Source: Mageeibacillus sp. UBA5770 (GTDB taxonomy: Bacteria; Bacillota_A; Clostridia; Saccharofermentanales; Saccharofermentanaceae). Taken from it: a stretch of DNA of 15,442 nt. A model generated the notes under the pieces. That model had not been told where the DNA came from and ran no database searches. It worked only from the letters and a program-made list of their open reading frames with translations. The DNA is taken from positions 1-15,442 of the forward strand of contig DIEQ01000067.1 of the NCBI GenBank assembly GCA_002418705.1. The letters are read 5' to 3'. The position numbers were made by a program, and so were the translations under genes. Position 1 is the stretch's first letter, and each line of letters opens with the position of its first letter. Shown in pieces: positions 8,226 through 15,442 of the stretch.

Positions 8226-9422
8226 AGCATATCTTTGGCGCTGGACGATCACGCGTCCTGACAATTCGAGTTCCGACAGCAGCGGTGCTATCTTTGCAAA
8301 AGAGAATCCGGTCACATTTATCAGCTCATCCATGGTCTGTTCTGAAAGTGAAAGCTGATCAGCCAGAACCCGCTTGCACTCCTCATGTGTGAGCTGTTCA
8401 GGGTCCTCCTTAAGACGCCTTCTTAACCTTTTACGCTCTTCATCGAGTCTGATTTCATCCATCTCACGAAAGAAAGCAACGCCGGCCAGACGTGCAAGGA
8501 TATCCTGGGAAGATAAAAGAAGATCCGCCCCATCCTGAATAAGGCGCAGATTCCCCCGTGACTGCTGGGCATATATCGTACCCGGAACCACAAATACATC
8601 ACGCCCCTGCGCCGCTGCAAAGCTCGCCGTATGAAGCGTCCCGCTGAATTCGCCTGCTTCCATGATCGCCACGGCATCGGAGAGTCCAGACAGAATTCTG
8701 TTTCTGGCAGGAAAGTACTGCCGTAATGCCTTCTGACCCGGCGGCATCTCAGAAATAACAAGTCCCGTCCTGCGTATCCGCGCGAATAGATCTTTGTTCT
8801 CAGGAGGATATACGCAGTCGAGACCGCCGGCGAGAACCGCCACGGTCCTGCCCCCCGACTTAAGTGTTGCTTCGTGTGCCTCCGAATCTATTCCGCGCGC
8901 CAGTCCGCTGATTATGCAAATCCCGCGGTCAGCAAGCTCACCTGTGATTTCTCTGGTAACGGTCAATCCGTATATAGTGGGCTGCCGGCTGCCGACGACG
9001 GCGACTGCAGGTAACTTGTGTTCACCCAGAATGGATAAGTCACCCATCCAGTAGAGAACAAGCGGCATCCCCTCAAGCTTTCTTAAGTTGAAAGGATATT
9101 CGGGGTCATCCCGATTGACTGAACAAATGCCCAGACTGCGGCATGCATCAGCTCTTTTCTGTGCCTGAGACTTCTTTGTGTCATCCCTTATGCAGGATCT
9201 GATATTGGCCCATTCCTGTTCAGAAAGCAGATTTTTTGATTCCTGAGGAATTTTTTCAAATGAATTCGTATATAGATCACGAAGCCTGCGAATCAGATGA
9301 TGCTCCATCAGGAGTCTGATACGTCTTCCCCCTATCCGGGAATCAAGAATCAATTCGGAAATAAATAAATCCGCAGCCAGTAAATCCATATTCTGCTCAG
9401 TATTGGTCGGTTTCATTTTCAT
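8205..9422 (-). CDS. dprA: DNA-processing protein DprA/Smf
   Basis: Binds incoming single-stranded DNA during natural transformation, protects it and loads RecA. Seen in a 405-residue protein: a helical N-terminal region, then the Rossmann-type DprA core with VAVVGSRQPT (about 140-149), SGLARGIDSEAH (172-183), VYPPEN, FPARNRILSGLSD (237-249), EAGEFSGTLHTA, GRDVFVVPG and a GNLRLIQDGA segment, then a C-terminal winged-helix region (about 340-400). The usual SGSL/ITA motif reads SGTLHTA. The first in-frame ATG is at 9462-9464 and shares one base with the comM stop (TAATG). I prefer ATG 9420-9422 because GAGAGGAG directly precedes it; ATG 9414-9416 is also possible. comM and dprA are surely one transcription unit. 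dprA is also common in bacteria not known to be competent, so it does not by itself prove DNA uptake. Confidence 0.95.
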   Translation of the reverse strand: MKMKPTNTEQNMDLLAADLFISELILDSRIGGRRIRLLMEHHLIRRLRDLYTNSFEKIPQESKNLLSEQEWANIRSCIRDDTKKSQAQKRADACRSLGICSVNRDDPEYPFNLRKLEGMPLVLYWMGDLSILGEHKLPAVAVVGSRQPTIYGLTVTREITGELADRGICIISGLARGIDSEAHEATLKSGGRTVAVLAGGLDCVYPPENKDLFARIRRTGLVISEMPPGQKALRQYFPARNRILSGLSDAVAIMEAGEFSGTLHTASFAAAQGRDVFVVPGTIYAQQSRGNLRLIQDGADLLLSSQDILARLAGVAFFREMDEIRLDEERKRLRRRLKEDPEQLTHEECKRVLADQLSLSEQTMDELINVTGFSFAKIAPLLSELELSGRVIVQRQRYALTFLCS

Positions 9423-9463
9423 CAGGCTCCTCTCATATCCGCCGTAAATTACCGGGTTATACA

Positions 9464-11089
9464 TTATTGCGTTTTTCTTCTGAATTGCATCGCTTCGGAT
9501 ACATGTGAAATCATAACGTCCTTCTCTCCTTCCAAATCAGCAATTGTTCTGGAGACACGCAGCATCCGGTTAAGTCCGCGTGCCGAAATACGAAGCTTCT
9601 CAGCCGACTGTACGGCAAATTCTGCAGACTTCTGAGAAATTCTGAAAAAATCCATGATCTGGTGTGTCCGGTTGGAGCCGTTTAGGACCCTTGGCTGACC
9701 CGCTTCATCACAGCGCCTATACTGGCGCTCCCAACAGGCGTCCACCTGCTCTCTCAGAAGCGGGGAAAGATGCATACTGCTGCCCTGAACCGATTCAAGC
9801 AGCGCTGTGCTGTCGATCCGGTACAGCTCAGAGAACAGGTCGATCCGGTCCATCAGCGGACCGCTGATTCTGTTAGCATATTGCTTCCTCTGCAGTTCAG
9901 TGCACGTGCATTTCATAGCATCCTCAAGCAGTCTTCCGCATCGACATGGATTCATGGCGCCGACCAGGAGAAACTGCGTAGGAAAACGGACCTTCATGCC
10001 GGCTCGAGAAATGAGAATGCTGTTCTCTTCCATCGGCTGCCGCAGGAGATCCAGTACTCGGGGAGAAAATTCAGCCATTTCGTCTAAAAATAGTACCCCG
10101 TGCAGGGAGAGAGATAATTCTCCGGGGGTGGGGTTCGAGCCTCCGCCAGCCATGGCTGCTGATGTACAGGTATGATGGACAAATCGGAAAGGACGCTGGT
10201 CAAGGCACAGGTCTTCATCAAGCAGAATGCGTGATGCACTTCGAAGCTTCAGCAGTTCAAGCTTTTCGGATGCTGTCAGAGGCGGCATGATACCCTGCAG
10301 GATTCTGGCAGCCGTTGTCTTTCCGCTCCCCGGGCTGCCGGTAAGCAGAATGTTATGAAAGCCGCTGGCTGCCAGCAATATCGCGCGTCCTGTCTTCTCC
10401 TGTCCGCGAAGAAGGGAAAAATCAATGGATTCGAGAAAGGTTTCCGACAGTGCGCCTGCATGTGTCTCAGGAGTCAGCAATCCGGGGTTGGAGTAAATTA
10501 ATGAATCCGCGTCATCAAGGAAGGACTTGCCCGACAGGCGATCCGGATCATTTTCTTCTTTATGTCCCTCGATATATCTCACAGCACCCTTGAGCGTACC
10601 GGCACCGCGTGCTGCTATTTCCATAATTGCTGCCTCCCTGACATTCCTCGCAGGCACAATAATATGGGCAATATCTGTATCTTGTGTGCAGACCATCCTG
10701 GGGATGCTGCCCGGAACATCACGGACTTCACCTGTCAGAGTCAGTTCACCGTAGGCGAAAATGCGCCCGTTCAGGCTGTTTCTGATCTGACCGGATGCCA
10801 TCAGAATGCAAAGTGCAAGCGGAAGGTCGAATGAGGATCCTGATTTATGCATGTAGGCCGGTGACAGCCCAACCGTAATCCTGCCGGTGGGAAATTCGTA
10901 TCCTGCATATCGGATAGAGGCACGGACACGCTCCTTTGACTCACGTATGGATGGGTCGCAAAGACCGACTATTTCAAACGTGGGAAGCCCTGCGCAGATA
11001 GTAACCTCGATTTCAGCAAGAAAGCCTTCAATCCCATACAGAAAGCTCGTTGACATCTTTGCATATCTGTTCTTTTTTCCTGTCATCAT
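9464..11089 (-). CDS. comM: YifB/ComM-family Mg-chelatase-like AAA+ ATPase (branch-migration helicase)
   Basis: ComM is a hexameric helicase that extends recombination by branch migration during natural transformation. The 541 residues show the family layout. N-terminal Lon/ChlI-like domain: GIEGFLAEIEVTICAGLPTFEIVGLCD (19-45), ESKERVRASIRYAGY (50-64), RITVGLSPA. AAA+ core: Walker A TGSPGSGKTT (250-259), RPFRFVHHT (299-307), Walker B GVLFLDEMAEF (331-341), the sensor strand GAMNPCRCG (377-385) with further cysteines at 394 and 396, and the arginine-finger segment GPLMDRIDL (410-418). A C-terminal helical region ends it. AGGAGG lies 5 bases before the first of two ATGs (11087-11089). It heads the minus-strand run into dprA. 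I found no convincing promoter in the 212 bp upstream. Confidence 0.95.
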   Translation of the reverse strand: MMTGKKNRYAKMSTSFLYGIEGFLAEIEVTICAGLPTFEIVGLCDPSIRESKERVRASIRYAGYEFPTGRITVGLSPAYMHKSGSSFDLPLALCILMASGQIRNSLNGRIFAYGELTLTGEVRDVPGSIPRMVCTQDTDIAHIIVPARNVREAAIMEIAARGAGTLKGAVRYIEGHKEENDPDRLSGKSFLDDADSLIYSNPGLLTPETHAGALSETFLESIDFSLLRGQEKTGRAILLAASGFHNILLTGSPGSGKTTAARILQGIMPPLTASEKLELLKLRSASRILLDEDLCLDQRPFRFVHHTCTSAAMAGGGSNPTPGELSLSLHGVLFLDEMAEFSPRVLDLLRQPMEENSILISRAGMKVRFPTQFLLVGAMNPCRCGRLLEDAMKCTCTELQRKQYANRISGPLMDRIDLFSELYRIDSTALLESVQGSSMHLSPLLREQVDACWERQYRRCDEAGQPRVLNGSNRTHQIMDFFRISQKSAEFAVQSAEKLRISARGLNRMLRVSRTIADLEGEKDVMISHVSEAMQFRRKTQ

Positions 11090-11156
11090 CCAGCCCTCCT
11101 TTGTTCCGTTCTCCTATGTTACAAAACTACACAAGTGACCGGGCGTCCGATTTTTC

Positions 11157-11183
11157 GACAATAGAATCCGAAAACTGACAATA
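11157..11183. repeat. Paired GACAATA direct repeats in the comM-ychF gap
   Basis: GACAATA occurs at 11157-11163 and 11177-11183, exactly 20 bp apart, or two helical turns. The pair lies 70-90 bp upstream of the comM start and about 50 bp upstream of the ychF -35. Same-face spacing would fit a regulator binding to direct repeats, but the motif is short and could be chance. The rest of the 11090-11301 gap shows only the ychF promoter and ribosome site. Confidence 0.3.
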
Positions 11184-11232
11184 ACCTACTAAAAACCAAG
11201 CGTTTCCGGGGAAATTTGTACCCTCTGAGTCA

Positions 11233-11260
11233 TTGCCCCGCTGGTGTCTCATGTTATAAT
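11233..11260 (+). promoter_or_regulatory. Predicted ychF promoter
   Basis: TTGCCC (11233-11238, 4 of 6) and a perfect TATAAT (11255-11260) are separated by 16 bp, and TGT directly before TATAAT makes an extended -10. The start would fall near 11267, giving a leader of about 35 bases that includes the AGAGG ribosome site at 11291-11295. Confidence 0.75.
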
Positions 11261-11301
11261 AATCGGGTGTTCAAAATGAAAAGTAATGAAAGAGGTTTTT
11301 A

Positions 11302-12393
11302 ATGAAACTGGGAATTGTTGGTCTGCCGAATGTCGGAAAAAGTACGCTTTTTAATGCAATAACAAAGGCGGGCGCCGAATCTGCCAATTACCCGTTCTGC
11401 ACAATCGAGCCGAATGTAGGTATTGTCGCGGTTCCTGACTCGCGTCTCGACCGCCTTACTGAAATGTATAATCCAGTCAAGACGACTCCTGCCGTCGTTG
11501 AGTTTGTAGATATTGCAGGCCTTGTCCGCGGTGCCAGCAAAGGCGAAGGACTTGGCAATAAGTTCCTTGCGACAATCCGCGAAGTTGATGCAATTGTCCA
11601 TGTCGTCCGCTGCTTTGATGATGAGAACGTTATTCATGTTGACGGCGCAACAAACCCAACCCGTGATATCGAGACAATCGACCTTGAGCTGATTCTCGCT
11701 GATATGGAATACATGGAGAGACGGATCGACAAATGCCGCAAGATGATGAAGGGCGGAGATAAGAAATACGAGCCCGAACTCAAAGTGTGCGAACGCATTT
11801 ACGAGACTCTTGAAAAGGGCAAGTCCGCAAGAACGCTCTTTTTCGAAGAAGACGAACAGGTCTACGTGAAGGATCTGGCTCTTCTTTCCTCAAAGCCGAT
11901 TCTCTATGCAGCCAATGTCTCCGAAGACGATGTCGGCGGACCGGAGCCGGATTATGTAAAAGAAGTACGTGTTTTTGCAGAACAGGAAGGCGCGGAAGTA
12001 GTTGTTATTTCAGCCCGCATCGAAGAAGAAATCGCCATGCTTGAAGAAGATGAGCGCAAAGCATTCCTCGAAGATCTCGGACTCGATCAGTCCGGACTCG
12101 ATAAAATGATTCAGGCCTGCTATAAGCTTCTGGGACAGATTTCATTTTTGACAAGCGGACCGGACGAGTGCCGTGCCTGGACCATCAAAAAGGGTACAAA
12201 AGCACCCCAGGCAGCAGGTAAGATCCATTCTGATTTCGAGCGCGGCTTCATCCGTGCTGAAATTGTAGCCTTTGATGATCTTATGGCCAGTAAGACATAT
12301 GCTGCGGCACGCGAAAAAGGCCTTGTACGTTCAGAAGGCAAGGAATACGTGATGAAAGACGGGGATGTTGTTCTCTTCCGCTTCAACGTATAA
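11302..12393 (+). CDS. ychF: YchF/OLA1-family ribosome-binding ATPase
   Basis: A universally conserved Obg-related P-loop protein that prefers ATP over GTP and binds ribosomes; it is linked to oxidative-stress and translation control. At 363 residues it is family length. Seen: P-loop GLPNVGKST (7-15), switch [12 protein letters not shown] (70-79), the nucleotide-specificity motif NVSE (205-208), which replaces the NKxD of true GTPases, a coiled-coil insertion at about 130-180, and a C-terminal TGS domain ending in the typical [19 protein letters not shown] 11302 has AGAGG 6 bases upstream. It is a single-gene unit: its own extended -10 promoter upstream, and a hairpin terminator 43 bases past the stop, inside the convergent membrane-protein gene. 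Confidence 0.98.
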   Translation: MKLGIVGLPNVGKSTLFNAITKAGAESANYPFCTIEPNVGIVAVPDSRLDRLTEMYNPVKTTPAVVEFVDIAGLVRGASKGEGLGNKFLATIREVDAIVHVVRCFDDENVIHVDGATNPTRDIETIDLELILADMEYMERRIDKCRKMMKGGDKKYEPELKVCERIYETLEKGKSARTLFFEEDEQVYVKDLALLSSKPILYAANVSEDDVGGPEPDYVKEVRVFAEQEGAEVVVISARIEEEIAMLEEDERKAFLEDLGLDQSGLDKMIQACYKLLGQISFLTSGPDECRAWTIKKGTKAPQAAGKIHSDFERGFIRAEIVAFDDLMASKTYAAAREKGLVRSEGKEYVMKDGDVVLFRFNV

Positions 12394-12414
12394 GCTATAA
12401 ATCAGGAACAGAAT

Positions 12415-12735
12415 TTATTTATTATCAGGATTTTGATTCGCAGTTGGGTTCGCCCCTTCTGCGAATTTTTTTACGATAAAACCGATCATGGCTGTACTTG
12501 CTGCGAATATTAAAAATACAAAGGCTTCTGACAGCCAGACCCAGGTCTGCGCTGCGTCAGGTTTGAAGATCGTGATAATGAATACCAGAATTGTTCCGGT
12601 GATGTATAAGAGCGTAGACAGGCGGACAAATTTACGCAGAAGCGGATCTTTTTTTAAAAGAACAAAATGCTGTACAATAAGCAAAAGAATTGAAAAAATC
12701 AGGAAAAAAATAGCCGTAATGAATTGCGTGCTCAT
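12415..12735 (-). CDS. Small three-helix membrane protein, function unknown
   Basis: I do not recognise this 106-residue protein. It has three hydrophobic segments, at about residues 5-27, 38-57 and 66-88, with a Lys/Arg-rich loop (28-39: KKDPLLRKFVR) between the first two and a short polar Asn/Pro-rich tail (NPTANQNPDNK). The positive loop suggests an N-out, C-in topology with the 28-39 loop in the cytoplasm. Its ATG overlaps the coaE stop as ATGA, a standard translational-coupling arrangement, so it is made with CoaE, and its ribosome site must lie in the coaE end. Its last codons (residues 88-100) coincide with the ychF terminator on the other strand. The ATGA overlap and clean hydrophobic pattern argue that it is real. 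Confidence 0.75.
   Translation of the reverse strand: MSTQFITAIFFLIFSILLLIVQHFVLLKKDPLLRKFVRLSTLLYITGTILVFIITIFKPDAAQTWVWLSEAFVFLIFAASTAMIGFIVKKFAEGANPTANQNPDNK
12436..12472 (+). terminator. Rho-independent terminator of ychF
   Basis: ATTCGCAG (12436-12443) pairs with CTGCGAAT (12459-12466) over 8 bp. Inside, GGG-TTCG-CCC forms a second short stem with a TTCG tetraloop. Seven T's (12466-12472) follow. It lies 43 bases past the ychF stop and wholly inside the 3' end of the opposing membrane-protein gene. On the minus strand no T-run follows, so it should act on plus-strand transcripts only. Confidence 0.85.
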
Positions 12736-13340
12736 ATGCGTATTCCTCTTTTTTCGAGTTCTTCTTTTATGTGAAGATTTATCTGTTCTTTTAGATATTC
12801 CTCATCAGAATTATTTTCGATGATAATGTCTGCCAATTCTTCATATTCTTCTCGCGTCATCTGCATATCCATCCTGCGCCTTGCGTCATCACGGCTCATG
12901 CCGCGGTTTTCGAGGCGCTGCAGGCGGATCTCCTCGTCAGCGCTGATTACCCAAATCTGATTGCAGACATCGAGAAAACCCTTCTGAACAGGAATCGGAA
13001 CATCCAGAATGATGACCTTTGTACCCTTTTCACGTTCTTTTTCAAGTTCTTCGGCGATTTCATCAAGCACATGGCGGTGGATGACTGCCGATAACTTGTC
13101 AAGCTTCGTGCGGTCCGAAAAAACCATGCCGGCAACAAGTTTCCGGTTCAGCTCGCCTGAAGAATCAATCATTTTGTCGCCGAGAAGACTGCGGATTGAT
13201 TCGAGAGCCCTGCCATTATGACCGGTCACTTTTCTTGATATCTCGTCGGCATCGAGGACGCGGACGCCCCTGTCTGCAAATATCCCGGCAACCGTACTTT
13301 TGCCGGTACCTATCCCGCCTGTAATTCCAATAACAAACAT
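12732..13340 (-). CDS. coaE: Dephospho-CoA kinase
   Basis: Phosphorylates the 3'-hydroxyl of dephospho-CoA with ATP, the last step of coenzyme A synthesis. The 202 residues are typical. Seen: P-loop GGIGTGKST (8-16), the DADEISRKV segment (30-38) with the catalytic-site aspartate, ILDVPIPVQKG in place of the common DIPLLFE-type substrate strand, a lid region with ENRGMSRDDARRRMDMQM, and the C-terminal IIENNSDEEYLKEQI. ATG 13338-13340 follows a GGGGG run that is only a fair ribosome site. polA lies 60 bp upstream on the same strand, a pairing common in Bacillota. The downstream membrane protein overlaps its stop codon. Confidence 0.96.
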   Translation of the reverse strand: MFVIGITGGIGTGKSTVAGIFADRGVRVLDADEISRKVTGHNGRALESIRSLLGDKMIDSSGELNRKLVAGMVFSDRTKLDKLSAVIHRHVLDEIAEELEKEREKGTKVIILDVPIPVQKGFLDVCNQIWVISADEEIRLQRLENRGMSRDDARRRMDMQMTREEYEELADIIIENNSDEEYLKEQINLHIKEELEKRGIRI

Positions 13341-13353
13341 TTTTTGCCCCCGT

Positions 13354-13384
13354 ACCTGCTGCCGTAATGATTAACCCGGCAGGT
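13354..13384 (-). other. Hairpin between polA and coaE
   Basis: On the minus strand ACCTGCCG (13384-13377) can pair with CGGCAGCAGGT (13364-13354), leaving a 3-base bulge and a 12-base loop. There is no T-run after it, so it is unlikely to terminate. It ends about 5 bases before the G-run that serves as the coaE ribosome site. It could tune coaE translation or mark an RNA processing site; this is inference. Confidence 0.35.
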
Positions 13385-13400
13385 TATCTTAATTGAGTAA

Positions 13401-15442
13401 TCAGGTTTTGCATTCATACCAGCTGCGTCCGGTATTGACTTCTGCAATCAGCGGAACACGTAGTTCTGCTGCGCCTTCCATCGCCTGCTTGAGAATTTGT
13501 GAAGCCGTCCCGGCCTGATCTTCCCTGCACTCAACGATTAATTCATCGTGAACCTGAAGTATTAGCACAGCATCAAGCTTTTCGCGGGAAAGCCCTTCGC
13601 TGACCCGGTTCATCGCAATCTTTATGATGTCGGCCGCAGTTCCCTGCACAGGCGTATTCATCGCAGCACGCTCACCGAAATTACGGATATTCCGATTGGG
13701 CGAAGTTAATTCTTTTACTACTCTTCGCCGGCCGAACATCGTCTCGACATAGCCCTTTTCGTATCCCATTTTCTTAAGAGAATCAAGGTAGGCGCGAATC
13801 TTCGGATATTGTGCATAGTAGTGTTCAATGTAATGATGTGCTTCCTGATATGAGACGCCGAGATCCTGGGCAAGGCCAAAATCGCTTATTCCATAAACGA
13901 TGCTGAAGTTGACCGTTTTTGCGGCCGACCTCATAGACGGCTGTACCATTTCCCTGGGCACATTAAAAATCTTCGCTGCCGTATTGATATGAATATCTTC
14001 ATGGTTCAGGAAAGCGGCGAGCATATTCTCGTCCTGAGACAGATGGGCAAGGAGCCTGAGCTCGATCTGTGAATAGTCAGCATCGAGAAGCAGGTGTCCG
14101 GGCGGTGCGACAAACGCCTTTCTTATCTGGCTTCCGAGATCACTTCGAATCGGAATATTCTGCAGGTTAGGGTCAGATGAGGACAGCCTTCCCGTATTGG
14201 TCATCGCCTGAGAAAAACTCGAATGCACACGTCCGTCGGACGGATCAATCACTTTCTGAAGGCCGAGAACAAATGTTGAATCAAGCTTGGCAATCTGCCG
14301 GTAATTGAGGATGTCCCGGACGACGGGATGTTCATCGATAAGGCGCATCAGCTCATCAGAATCCGTCGAATATGTTCCGCTGCTGTTTTTACGGCCGGAC
14401 GGAAGATGAAGCTTTTCGAAAAGCACCTGTCCGATCTGTTTGGGGGACAGTATGTTGAACGTCATGCCGGCCTTTTCATAGATGTCAGCCGACAGCCGGT
14501 TCAGTTCAGATTCAAACGAAACATGTATATCAGCCAGTGTCTTGCGGTCGACCAGGACACCTGCGCGTTCCATCTGGTCAAGTCGGAGCACAAGAGGCAT
14601 TTCGATGTCATACACCAGCTTCTCAAGGGAATGTTCGGCTATCGCAGCCTTCTGAAAGTAAGCAATCCTTCGGCAGAGAAGTGCCCTCCAGGCTGATACT
14701 TCAATGGTCTCCGAATTATAGGATACTCCCTGCTCTTTTGGCAAATCGTCTGATTCGCTTTGGGCAAGAAGAAGATCCAGCGGGTTGTTTTCAGAACCGT
14801 CCTGCGATTTTTCAGATAATTCAGGTATTGCAAATCGCGGATAAGATTCTTTAACGGCATGCTCATACAGAAGTTCGAACGACGGTGATCCGCCCTCGAT
14901 CTGGTTTAATATATAGCCGGCAATCTCCACATCAAAACAGGACGGGAACGGCAGTACATAAGGAAGGCCGCGAAACCTTGACTTAATGCTGTGACCGACC
15001 GGGAAAAACTCCTCGCCGGCTTTTCCAATCTTCTGTCGGGAAAGATAGTCAATTATCTCTTTTGTATGATCCGGAGAAAAGGCATATATCTGGTCTGCGG
15101 CAAAGCAAATGACAATATATGCATTATTTGGGGCAGCGGACTGACTCTGTGCCATTGGAATGTCGAGTGAAATACAGAAACGATCTCTTTCGCGGGCCTT
15201 CTGTGCTTCAAAGGCCATGGAAAAATCAGATAACGGTACATCAATTTTAATCGGAGGCAGTACGGCGGGCAGTTCATGTCCGGTATCATCCAGAGGTTCA
15301 GCATCCGTTTTCTCCGGGACAGGCTCTGACAGCGACACGTCCTCAAGATTCCATTTTTTGATCTGGCTGCGCAGTCCCAGGCGGTAGAATAATGCCGCGG
15401 CAGCTTCCCTGTCCTTTTCCCCGACAAAAAGGTCGTCGAGAG
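13401..15442 (-). CDS. polA: DNA polymerase I (C-terminal 679 residues; N-terminus beyond window edge)
   Basis: Fills gaps and replaces RNA primers in repair and lagging-strand synthesis. The reading frame is open to the right edge. Its first visible residues (LDDLFVGEKDREAAAALFYR) are the end of the 5'-3' exonuclease region, so the GTG at 15336-15338 is not the start. Next comes a 3'-5' exonuclease-like domain that has lost its metal ligands: the first motif reads SLDIP instead of DxE, and the second and third acidic positions are replaced. The polymerase domain has motif A DADYSQIELR (at 14084), motif B RSAAKTVNFSIVYG (13890-13931) and motif C QVHDE (HDE at 13542-13550). Motif B has Ser where most relatives have Gly (NFG). 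The protein should polymerise but not proofread, as in the Bacillus-type enzymes. coaE follows 60 bp downstream. Confidence 0.97.
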   Translation of the reverse strand, partial: LDDLFVGEKDREAAAALFYRLGLRSQIKKWNLEDVSLSEPVPEKTDAEPLDDTGHELPAVLPPIKIDVPLSDFSMAFEAQKARERDRFCISLDIPMAQSQSAAPNNAYIVICFAADQIYAFSPDHTKEIIDYLSRQKIGKAGEEFFPVGHSIKSRFRGLPYVLPFPSCFDVEIAGYILNQIEGGSPSFELLYEHAVKESYPRFAIPELSEKSQDGSENNPLDLLLAQSESDDLPKEQGVSYNSETIEVSAWRALLCRRIAYFQKAAIAEHSLEKLVYDIEMPLVLRLDQMERAGVLVDRKTLADIHVSFESELNRLSADIYEKAGMTFNILSPKQIGQVLFEKLHLPSGRKNSSGTYSTDSDELMRLIDEHPVVRDILNYRQIAKLDSTFVLGLQKVIDPSDGRVHSSFSQAMTNTGRLSSSDPNLQNIPIRSDLGSQIRKAFVAPPGHLLLDADYSQIELRLLAHLSQDENMLAAFLNHEDIHINTAAKIFNVPREMVQPSMRSAAKTVNFSIVYGISDFGLAQDLGVSYQEAHHYIEHYYAQYPKIRAYLDSLKKMGYEKGYVETMFGRRRVVKELTSPNRNIRNFGERAAMNTPVQGTAADIIKIAMNRVSEGLSREKLDAVLILQVHDELIVECREDQAGTASQILKQAMEGAAELRVPLIAEVNTGRSWYECKT

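Noticed and set aside
15336..15338. GTG as the start of a 645-residue polymerase
   Set aside because: The frame stays open upstream to the window edge and encodes the end of the 5'-3' exonuclease region of PolA, so the gene is cut by the window and the GTG is internal.

Overview
The window is a stretch of ordinary bacterial chromosome from a low-to-mid GC Gram-positive, most likely a Clostridia-type member of the Bacillota. The reasons are the folate-dependent TrmFO (typical of Gram-positives), a PolA with a degenerate 3'-5' exonuclease domain, the comM-dprA-topA-trmFO gene order, good AGGAGG-type ribosome sites and crisp sigma-A-like promoters. I see no insertion sequence, prophage, CRISPR array, tRNA or rRNA, and no gene-free gap longer than 212 bp. 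Codon usage looks even throughout.

Layout. Bases 1-1526 (minus): queA followed 16 bp later by tgt (cut by the left edge), two queuosine tRNA-modification genes. Bases 1645-3355 (plus): dapA and dapB, consecutive steps of the diaminopimelate/lysine pathway, closed by a strong hairpin terminator at 3385-3419. Bases 3438-11089 (minus): a run comM - dprA - topA - trmFO - DUF624 membrane protein. comM and dprA abut or overlap by one base, topA has its own promoters, and trmFO follows topA by 41 bp. Bases 11302-12393 (plus): ychF, alone, with a clear promoter and a terminator lying inside the neighbouring convergent gene. Bases 12415-15442 (minus): polA (N-terminus cut by the right edge), coaE and a small three-helix membrane protein whose start overlaps the coaE stop (ATGA).

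The genes fall into known themes: tRNA modification (queA, tgt, trmFO), cell-wall precursor and lysine supply (dapA, dapB), DNA uptake/processing and topology (comM, dprA, topA), DNA repair synthesis (polA), coenzyme A (coaE) and a ribosome-associated ATPase (ychF). Two genes have no assigned function: the DUF624-type membrane protein (3438-4418) and the 106-residue membrane protein (12415-12735).

I did not find a convincing new multi-gene system. The points worth a second look are regulatory or architectural: back-to-back overlapping promoters for queA and dapA with a predicted near-leaderless queA mRNA; a ychF terminator that doubles as coding sequence of the opposing gene; a topA promoter inside the end of dprA plus a dyad over a second topA promoter; and the two uncharacterised membrane proteins.
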